DNA of 6,040 nucleotides from positions 1-6,040 of the forward strand of contig CAYHDY010000053.1 of NCBI GenBank assembly GCA_964355525.1, given 5' to 3'. This DNA comes from XYB2-FULL-45-11 sp964355525 (GTDB lineage Bacteria > Patescibacteriota > Patescibacteriia > UBA9934 > GWF2-40-263). The position numbers and the translations under genes were made by a program. Below the pieces are notes generated by a model. That model was given only the letters and a program-made list of their open reading frames with translations, searched no databases and was not told where the DNA came from. Positions 1 to 5,103 of this stretch are shown piece by piece; the stretch's first letter is position 1, and every line of letters starts with the position of its first letter.

Positions 1-60
1 GATGAACTTTAATTATAAATACTACAAAGTGTTACCGATGTGCCCTTCTAGTACAGAATC

Positions 61-89
61 TTGACGCAATTCGAGAACGACGATAAAGT
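61..89 (+). promoter_or_regulatory. Candidate sigma70-type promoter for the DHH-like gene
   Basis: TTGACG at 61-66 matches the -35 consensus at 5 of 6 positions. After a 17-base spacer, TAAAGT at 84-89 matches the -10 consensus at 4 of 6. Transcription would start near 96 and give a leader of about 66 bases that contains the palindromic repeat. No convincing gene occupies bases 1-104: the in-frame stretches there are short and have no recognisable product, so a promoter is the simplest reading. CPR promoter consensus is not well defined, so this is a motif match only. Confidence 0.45.
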
Positions 90-112
90 AGGCGATTCCC
101 GTGCTTGGGAGA

Positions 113-153
113 CACGACCACCCCTTTATCCCCTCCTTGTAAAGGAGGGGAAC
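113..153. repeat. Palindromic intergenic repeat, copy 1
   Basis: This copy starts with CACGACCACCCC and continues into a C-rich, T-interrupted stretch and a perfect inverted repeat. The arms are CCCCTCCTT (130-138) and AAGGAGGGG (142-150) around a GTA loop. A second, slightly diverged copy lies at 1292-1334, on the other side of the DHH-like gene and in the same orientation. The shared block extends about 17 bases to the left of the palindrome, so the two are true copies and not independent hairpins. It resembles the REP-like extragenic palindromes that are dispersed in many bacterial genomes. No transposase is in the window. Confidence 0.75.
130..150 (+). promoter_or_regulatory. Shine-Dalgarno sequence buried in a hairpin
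   Basis: AAGGAGG at 142-148 is a near-ideal Shine-Dalgarno sequence, 13 bases before the ATG at 162, which is slightly long. It lies wholly inside the right arm of a perfect 9-bp GC-rich stem (130-138 pairing with 142-150, loop GTA). The left arm carries CCTCCTT, the same as the anti-Shine-Dalgarno tail of 16S rRNA. If the hairpin forms in the mRNA, it would compete with the ribosome for this site. Whether that is real regulation or a side effect of repeat insertion cannot be told from sequence. Confidence 0.5.
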
Positions 154-161
154 TCAATTGC

Positions 162-1307
162 ATGGCGCTCGCGCAATCACAACAAATTCTTGAGACGATT
201 AAGCGGAGCAACCGTCCGCTTATTTGTATTCCTTCGGGAGCGGGAGCGGATCAATATGCGTCCGCGATCGGGATGGCGAAAGTATTGTTGAAACTTGAGA
301 AGAAACCAGTGATTGTTGCGGCGGACGGACGAGCACCAAAGAATATCGAATTTCTTTCCGGACACGAACAGGTTCAATCCAAAATCGAAAATTTGCGACA
401 GTTTGTCATTGAACTCGATGCGTCAAAAACGAAAGTGGATGAATTGACTTATGAATTGAAGGACAACAAATTGTTTGTGTATCTTTCTCCAAAAAAAGGA
501 TTTTGGAGTGCAAACGATGTTCGAACATCCTCGTCTGGTTACAAACACGATCTGATCATTTGCATCGGATCGCCGGATTACGAATCTTGCGCGCAGATCT
601 ATCACGAAAACACAGACTTCTTTTTCCGCACCCCCGTCATCAACATCGACCATACGCCGGAGAATGAACACTACGGCCAAATGAATGTCGTCGATCTAAC
701 AGCATCCGCATGTGGTGAAGTGTGTCACGATTTAATCGAATCAATCGAACCCGGACTCATGGACGAAGAAATCGCGACAGCATTTCTTACGGGGATGATT
801 GCGAAGACGAAAAGTTTCAAAACAAAAAACGTCACTCCAAAAACATTACAGACGGCGAGCAAGCTCATCGCTCACGGGGCGAAGCGTGAACATATTATCC
901 AGAACTTGTATCGCACGCGTACGGTACCAACCTTGCGTCTATGGGGCCGTGCGCTCGCGAGATTGAAAATGGATGATTCTGCACGAATGGTATGGACAAT
1001 GCTTTCGCAGCAAGACTTCTTGCACGCAGGTGCAGAGGAACATGATTTGCACGATGTGATCGATGAACTCTTGTCGTCTTCCCCAAGTGCACATGTTGTC
1101 GTGTTACTTTATGAAAATAAGAACCGTGACATCACTGCCATTGTTCACACAGAACGACCTTTGGACGCACTCGCTCTTTGCGCACCATTCCACGCAGCCG
1201 GAACGCGAGAGGAAGTGCGACTGTTGTTCTCAGGAAAAACAATCGTACAGGTTGAAAAAGAACTCGTGGAACATGTGAAGAAACAACTCATCACGACCAC
1301 CCCCTAG
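162..1307 (+). CDS. DHH/DHHA1-fold phosphoesterase-like protein, active site eroded
   Basis: The 381-residue product has the layout of NrnA/RecJ-type DHH phosphoesterases, which hydrolyse short oligonucleotides or cyclic dinucleotide products in the cytoplasm using Mn. An N-terminal DHH domain covers about residues 15-225, followed by a helical linker (225-285) and a DHHA1-like domain (308-376). Matching landmarks are IDHTPEN (162-168, family IDHH), NVVDLTAS (175-182), GMIAKTKSF (211-219, family TDTGxF) and HAAG (344-347, family GGGH..AAG). Many ligands are changed. Motif I keeps only D30; the motif II Asp is G135 or its neighbour; the second His of DHH is T165; the Asp of TDTG is K215; and the GGG before H344 is lost. 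It is therefore probably a non-catalytic or altered member that may still bind nucleotide. The ATG at 162 is preferred over an in-frame TTG at 105, because the extra 19 residues would be encoded mostly by repeat DNA and a Shine-Dalgarno lies between the two. The last four residues (TTTP) and the TAG stop come from the second repeat copy. The fold call is fairly secure; loss of activity is inferred. Confidence 0.8.
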   Translation: MALAQSQQILETIKRSNRPLICIPSGAGADQYASAIGMAKVLLKLEKKPVIVAADGRAPKNIEFLSGHEQVQSKIENLRQFVIELDASKTKVDELTYELKDNKLFVYLSPKKGFWSANDVRTSSSGYKHDLIICIGSPDYESCAQIYHENTDFFFRTPVINIDHTPENEHYGQMNVVDLTASACGEVCHDLIESIEPGLMDEEIATAFLTGMIAKTKSFKTKNVTPKTLQTASKLIAHGAKREHIIQNLYRTRTVPTLRLWGRALARLKMDDSARMVWTMLSQQDFLHAGAEEHDLHDVIDELLSSSPSAHVVVLLYENKNRDITAIVHTERPLDALALCAPFHAAGTREEVRLLFSGKTIVQVEKELVEHVKKQLITTTP

Positions 1308-1334
1308 CCCCCTCCTTGTAAAGGCGGGGGAAAC
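1292..1334. repeat. Palindromic intergenic repeat, copy 2, overlapping a stop codon
   Basis: This copy begins with the same CACGACCACCCC as copy 1 and ends in an imperfect palindrome. Its arms are 1308-1317 and 1321-1330 around the same GTA loop, with one T-C mismatch (T1313 against C1325). It is in the same orientation as the copy at 113-153 and about 1.2 kb away, so the pair brackets the DHH-like gene. The TAG stop of that gene (1305-1307) lies within the repeat, so the repeat has become the 3' end of the coding sequence. Confidence 0.75.
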
Positions 1335-1336
1335 GC

Positions 1337-1377
1337 AAAACCACCCGACACGATTGCGAAGGGTGGTTTTTTGTTTT
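1337..1377. terminator. Bidirectional intrinsic terminator between convergent genes
   Basis: AAAACCACCC (1337-1346) and GGGTGGTTTT (1361-1370) form a perfect 10-bp stem with a 14-base loop, followed by TTGTTTT on the plus strand. The minus strand carries its own T-rich tail (GGTTTTGCGTTT), so the hairpin can end transcripts from both sides. It lies 29 bases after the plus-strand stop at 1307 and 8 bases after the minus-strand stop at 1386, exactly between two converging genes. Confidence 0.8.
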
Positions 1378-1385
1378 CGTTGGTT

Positions 1386-3872
1386 CTATTTTTTTGTTGC
1401 GCCTGTTTGAATAGTCGTTGTGGCACCAGCTGCTGGTGTTACAAAACTTGTATCAACGGCACTTGCGGACTTTTCATCTTGCGCGAGTGGAGCTGGAATT
1501 TGCGTTGTTGTCTCCCCCGCTTTCAGTTTAGCCAATCGATCTTGTGCTGGTTTGTTATCCGGATTCACATCAACAACTTTTTGAACCATCTCGATTGCCT
1601 TATCATGTTTGTTCTGAATTTCGTACATGCTTGCGAGATACCAAAGGGCGTTTGAATATTTTGGATTGATCGTAATGATGCGCTCGAGCTCCGCTTGCGC
1701 CAAATCATATTTTTGCAGACGAATAAGAAGCTGAGCAAACTCGAATCCAACTCCAATATCTGACGGACTATGTTTGCTGATGTCTTGCAAACGTACAGCG
1801 GCATCTTGCAATTTTCCTTGGCGTTCATAAACGGCAGCCAAGTAATAATGAGCCGGCAGATAATCGTTCTTCATTTTAATAGCAGAAACGAATGCTTGTT
1901 CTGCTGTCGCAAGATTTGTTTTTTCTTGATCAACAGCCGTTTTTGCAAGATCAGCGTTCTTCGAATCTTTCAAAGCTCGTGCGCGATCCGCGACAGTCAT
2001 ATACAAGCGTCCGAGGTTTGTGCGATGAACCGGGTTTGTTGGTTCAAGACGAATCGCATTTGTATACGCTTGTGCGGCTTGATCCTCGGCTCCTTGCGCA
2101 AATGACATCACATTCACGTACACAGACCCGAGTACGGACCAGTTGTCCACGTTATTCGGTTCAATTTGCGTGGCGCGAACAGCGGCGTTTACCGCAGATG
2201 TCACCAAACCGGAAATTTCTTTTGTTTGATCCGCTGTTGGTTGTACCCCTTTCAAATCTGCAATTTTTCTACTGGTCTTTACAAGTAATGCGGAACTGAG
2301 GTTGCGATAATAGACATCGTTCGCACGGTTATAACGAACAGCGAGTGCAAGTTGATCGATCACCTGTTGAATATCCGCTTTGCCGGATCGATCGAGTTGA
2401 ACAGCTTTTGCAAATGCCATATCTGCCATGTACCGACCTCCGGAAACGAATAATGATGCGAACATACCCACAGCAACGAGAACAAACGCAAAGGATGCGA
2501 AGAGTCCGAGTTTTGGCGAAGCGGAAAAATCCGTTTTCCAAACCTTTGTCATAACCTGTGCCGCGAGAAGTCCGGTCAATCCCCAAAGAAGAAATTCAAG
2601 CGTAAAGTTTGTTGAATATAACAGACCTGAAACAAACAAAATCATCCAACCAACGAAAAGAACATACGTCATTTTCCATGACTCATGGTTTCGATCAAAC
2701 AAGAGACGACCGATTGCTTTTACTCCGACCCAAACCATCAGGACGAGCCAAAGCAATGCACCGAGAATACCGATTGTGGTCAACATGGTCATGATCGCAG
2801 AACCGGCGCGATCAAAACCGAGAGACCAGAATGGAGATGTGTTGATGTTGCTCAATTTGTATGCGCGGAAATCATACTGATAGGTTCCCGGACCGGATCC
2901 AATAAATAACTGTTTCGTATTTACTTTAAGTGTAGAGGTTGCGATATGCCAACTCGTTGAAAAACTTGGAGAGACCTCAGGGGGCAATTTAAGTTTAAGC
3001 GGAGACGGAAGAAAAAGAAACAAAACACTCACAAGTAACAAAACGAGTGGGAAGGCAAATCGGCGAGGATTCGGAAATTCATCTGATTGTAAGAATCCGA
3101 ATGCAAGGAGCAAAAGAACACCGAGAATTGTGATCACCCAAAATAACCAGAAATCAATCACGATGAGAGAAACAAGTGTTACAAGCGAAACAATTGCGAC
3201 AAGAACGCGTGTCAGCATTCCCATAGCACCTTCCAGAATTACGCTGTCGCGATTTTTTGCAGACACAAGCCACATCGCAAGTCCAAGAAACATAACGGTC
3301 ACAATGAATGTGATGAATGTATTGAACGATCCGATCGTATTAAACGAAACAGATTTTGCGAAACCGAACGGTAAATGAACAAGATTGAATACTCCGAGCA
3401 TCGTTACGATTCCGGACAAGGCTGCGGAAAGCAATAATCCGAATAAAATATTTTTCTGCACCTGTACATTGGTCGCTGTATTTGCAATAAGATAAAACAA
3501 AACAACAAACATGGTTACAGAAAGAAAACTCGCATATTCTTGCGATGTCTGTCCGACCCATGCGACATATCCGGAGACGGAAAAAATCGATGAAAGCAAA
3601 ACGACCAAGAGAAAAAGACCCGGCACAAGGTTCAACCATCCGGATTTGAACGTGAAGTGTTTCCCGATCACCATCTGACCAAGCCAAGAAACCAAACCAA
3701 CGATCGCGAGGATGACGAGCAACATTTGTTTGTTCTGCTCGAGAATGTCTGCCGTAAACGGAAGGAAAAATAATGGAACAAGGAAGAATGCAAGATAGGT
3801 AACCCATCGTACAATCACTCCGAATACCCCTGGTATTTCTTGACGATGCAGTCCGGAAGAAAAAAGAGACAT
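1386..3872 (-). CDS. O-antigen ligase-like membrane protein with C-terminal TPR domain
   Basis: The 828-residue protein has about 13 hydrophobic segments between residues 22 and 478, a hydrophilic loop at 290-357, a TPR domain at about 480-785 and a Thr/Ala-rich tail. The loop carries GSGPGTYQYDF (325-335), and the following helix contains GILGALL (368-374). This arrangement is typical of the Wzy/WaaL/PglL superfamily, which transfers undecaprenyl-linked glycans to lipid A, other glycans or proteins outside the membrane. TPR units are clear at about 575-613, 655-690, 703-737 and 738-772, with signatures such as NALWYLASMYEIQNKHDKAI. If the N terminus is inside, nine helices put the loop outside and thirteen put the TPR domain outside too, where it could bind acceptors. 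By eye, the His usually found before this helix in WaaL-type ligases is replaced (FDRAGS, 353-358). ATG 3872 is the only start before an in-frame stop (TAG, 3906-3908), and no Shine-Dalgarno precedes it. It could instead be a polymerase or a protein O-glycosyltransferase; acceptor and donor are unknown. Confidence 0.85.
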   Translation of the reverse strand: MSLFSSGLHRQEIPGVFGVIVRWVTYLAFFLVPLFFLPFTADILEQNKQMLLVILAIVGLVSWLGQMVIGKHFTFKSGWLNLVPGLFLLVVLLSSIFSVSGYVAWVGQTSQEYASFLSVTMFVVLFYLIANTATNVQVQKNILFGLLLSAALSGIVTMLGVFNLVHLPFGFAKSVSFNTIGSFNTFITFIVTVMFLGLAMWLVSAKNRDSVILEGAMGMLTRVLVAIVSLVTLVSLIVIDFWLFWVITILGVLLLLAFGFLQSDEFPNPRRFAFPLVLLLVSVLFLFLPSPLKLKLPPEVSPSFSTSWHIATSTLKVNTKQLFIGSGPGTYQYDFRAYKLSNINTSPFWSLGFDRAGSAIMTMLTTIGILGALLWLVLMVWVGVKAIGRLLFDRNHESWKMTYVLFVGWMILFVSGLLYSTNFTLEFLLWGLTGLLAAQVMTKVWKTDFSASPKLGLFASFAFVLVAVGMFASLFVSGGRYMADMAFAKAVQLDRSGKADIQQVIDQLALAVRYNRANDVYYRNLSSALLVKTSRKIADLKGVQPTADQTKEISGLVTSAVNAAVRATQIEPNNVDNWSVLGSVYVNVMSFAQGAEDQAAQAYTNAIRLEPTNPVHRTNLGRLYMTVADRARALKDSKNADLAKTAVDQEKTNLATAEQAFVSAIKMKNDYLPAHYYLAAVYERQGKLQDAAVRLQDISKHSPSDIGVGFEFAQLLIRLQKYDLAQAELERIITINPKYSNALWYLASMYEIQNKHDKAIEMVQKVVDVNPDNKPAQDRLAKLKAGETTTQIPAPLAQDEKSASAVDTSFVTPAAGATTTIQTGATKK

Positions 3873-3895
3873 AGAATGAACAAAAAAATTATGAT

Positions 3896-3928
3896 TGACC
3901 CTATTCTATCATGAGACTCTGTTATCAA
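3896..3928 (-). promoter_or_regulatory. Candidate extended -10 promoter for the ligase-TPR gene
   Basis: On the minus strand TGATAGAAT (3911-3903) is an extended -10 element (TGnTAGAAT). TTGATA (3928-3923) is a possible -35, but the spacer is only 14 bases, so the extended -10 would have to do most of the work. The -35 overlaps the T-run of the terminator at 3927-3961. Because that terminator cuts the gene off from the operon upstream, a promoter must lie in this short gap. An alternative -10 is CATAAT at 3894-3889, without a good -35. The leader is short, T-rich and has no Shine-Dalgarno. Confidence 0.35.
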
Positions 3929-3961
3929 AAACAGTCCCGACGCAACGTCGGGACTGTTTTT
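3927..3961 (-). terminator. Strong intrinsic terminator ending the surface-protein operon
   Basis: The two 16-base arms AAAAACAGTCCCGACG (3927-3942) and CGTCGGGACTGTTTTT (3946-3961) are perfectly complementary around a 3-base loop. On the minus strand the stem ends in five Ts, 17 bases after the stop codon of the gene at 3979-5088. The core is GC-rich and flanked by A and T runs, so it could also work in the plus direction, although no plus-strand gene leads into it. Confidence 0.9.
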
Positions 3962-3978
3962 ATTCCTGTTGCTGATTT

Positions 3979-5088
3979 TTATTTCAACGCGTATCCAAGC
4001 GCTCTTACAATAGACCATTCCATTGGTGTGCTTGGGGTGCGTACGTAGAGCTTTTTAAACTTTACGATTCCCGTTTGTTCTTTTACAAGATCGCGTGGAA
4101 AACGAATGCGATACATCATGGTGTTCCATGCAATATCTTCCGCCAGCACCTTGAAATTTGGTGTGTGTCCAACCATTTTCTTGAAATTGATGAGCACACG
4201 ATCCACCTGCGCTTGTTCTTTTGCCAAGTTACGATTTACTAATTTTTGTCCCGTACTCATGCGCTGAATATCATCCCAAATAACTTCAGAACGTCCGACT
4301 GTTTCAAAGTAATCACGCATAACCGCACGACGTTCTCCGGAACCAAGCTTAATGGTTGCAGGAGACGCACCGTACACAACAAAGTTTGTGATCGCGGTTA
4401 ATTGTGCATCTGTCAAAACTACTTTAAATGCGAGCGCATCAGATTTTAAAAGGGGTTTGTACTTTGCATAATCCGCTGGCTTACTTACAAGTCCAAGAGC
4501 GGCTAAAAGTTCATTGAACTTAGCAGGATCATGAATGAGCACAGCGACAGGTGCCGCCTGAGGTGGAAGAATTACATCCACTACAGGTTCTGGTGTCGGG
4601 GTAGGTGTTACAACGGGAGTTGGTGTTACAACTGGTACCGTTGCCACAACCGGTAAAACCGTTCCGCCACTGCTTCCACCTCCACCACCGCCCCCTGCGG
4701 AGATTGTGTAGGTTGAAGTTGCAACAGGTCCTGTTGTTAAATCTGCATAACAACCGGCACTTTTAATGGTGGTGGTTGAACTAACAGAAATCGCTGAACT
4801 GTATTTTGTTCCTGTTGTACATGTTGTTGCGGTTGCACAAGCAGGAGTTGTGCTGTCTGTTGTGTAACAAATCGCACTTGAACCACCTGCCGTCAAAGAA
4901 ACACTCTGAGTGCTTGTGAAGGTTCCAGCCGCCGGAGAAACGGAAGGTGCGGCTTTAATCACACCTTCCATTCCTGTTTGTAAACCTACATTGATTGAAC
5001 CAGTCACTTCAGACGCACTTACCAACGTAGCGTGCGTGATCCCGACGACCGCGACCAATAACAAGGCGTATAAGGTTTTATTTACCAT
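3979..5088 (-). CDS. Secreted modular protein: chitobiase-C-like domain, hinge, helical repeats
   Basis: The 369-residue protein starts with a Sec signal peptide: a positive N terminus, a hydrophobic core at 6-19 and a likely cut after VSA (23-25). Residues 47-129 resemble the beta-sandwich found at the C terminus of chitobiase/beta-hexosaminidase (CHB_HEX_C type), with the CYTTDSTTP core (74-82) and four cysteines (C74, C84, C90, C113) that could form disulfides once exported. A Gly run (132-138) and a Val/Thr/Pro hinge (143-178) lead to a mainly helical C-terminal domain (185-369). That domain holds three degenerate units built on Phe, Gly/Arg-Thr-Pro and Trp (F261-W271, F302-W321, F344-W358). 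I associate this C-terminal type with CPR surface proteins but know no function for it. There is no LPXTG motif or C-terminal membrane helix, so it is either released or held non-covalently. The start is supported by a Shine-Dalgarno 6 bases upstream. It is 15 bp downstream of the Fn3-protein gene and shares its transcript. Confidence 0.85.
   Translation of the reverse strand: MVNKTLYALLLVAVVGITHATLVSASEVTGSINVGLQTGMEGVIKAAPSVSPAAGTFTSTQSVSLTAGGSSAICYTTDSTTPACATATTCTTGTKYSSAISVSSTTTIKSAGCYADLTTGPVATSTYTISAGGGGGGGSSGGTVLPVVATVPVVTPTPVVTPTPTPEPVVDVILPPQAAPVAVLIHDPAKFNELLAALGLVSKPADYAKYKPLLKSDALAFKVVLTDAQLTAITNFVVYGASPATIKLGSGERRAVMRDYFETVGRSEVIWDDIQRMSTGQKLVNRNLAKEQAQVDRVLINFKKMVGHTPNFKVLAEDIAWNTMMYRIRFPRDLVKEQTGIVKFKKLYVRTPSTPMEWSIVRALGYALK
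4604..4632. repeat. 18-base tandem repeat encoding the VVTPTP hinge
   Basis: GGTGTTACAAC occurs at 4604-4614 and again at 4622-4632, a period of 18 bases, or six codons. On the coding (minus) strand it produces the repeated VVTPTP of the hinge at residues 153-166 of the secreted protein. Such in-frame repeats can change in copy number and alter linker length. Confidence 0.6.
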
Positions 5089-5092
5089 AATA

Positions 5093-5099
5093 TTTCCTT
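5093..5099 (-). promoter_or_regulatory. Ribosome binding site in the 15-bp operon gap
   Basis: On the minus strand AAGGAAA lies in the gap between the upstream stop codon (TAA, 5104-5106) and the ATG at 5088. The AAGGA core is 6 bases from the start. It confirms the start of the secreted protein and supports co-transcription with the Fn3-protein gene. The ligase-TPR gene downstream has no comparable site. Confidence 0.7.
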
Positions 5100-5103
5100 G
5101 TAA

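Noticed and set aside
105..161. TTG start giving a 400-residue DHH-like protein
   Set aside because: The extra 19 residues are encoded mostly by the palindromic repeat, and no Shine-Dalgarno is seen close before 105. The ATG at 162 has AAGGAGG upstream and begins near the expected family N terminus.
61..291. 76-codon plus-strand reading frame
   Set aside because: It overlaps the promoter, repeat and start of the DHH-like gene in another frame and has no recognisable sequence.
113..1334. CRISPR or insertion-sequence ends
   Set aside because: There are only two repeat copies about 1.2 kb apart, in the same orientation, with no spacers, no transposase and a cellular-type gene between them.
1892..2299. 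135-codon plus-strand frame, and others like it opposite the ligase-TPR gene (for example 2428-2880)
   Set aside because: They are antisense to a coherent TPR and membrane-protein sequence, with Arg/Ser/Cys-rich translations typical of shadow frames.
3815..4018. 67-codon minus-strand frame across the intergenic gap
   Set aside because: It runs through the strong terminator hairpin and overlaps two real genes at its ends; the hydrophobic stretch comes from reading T-rich non-coding DNA.
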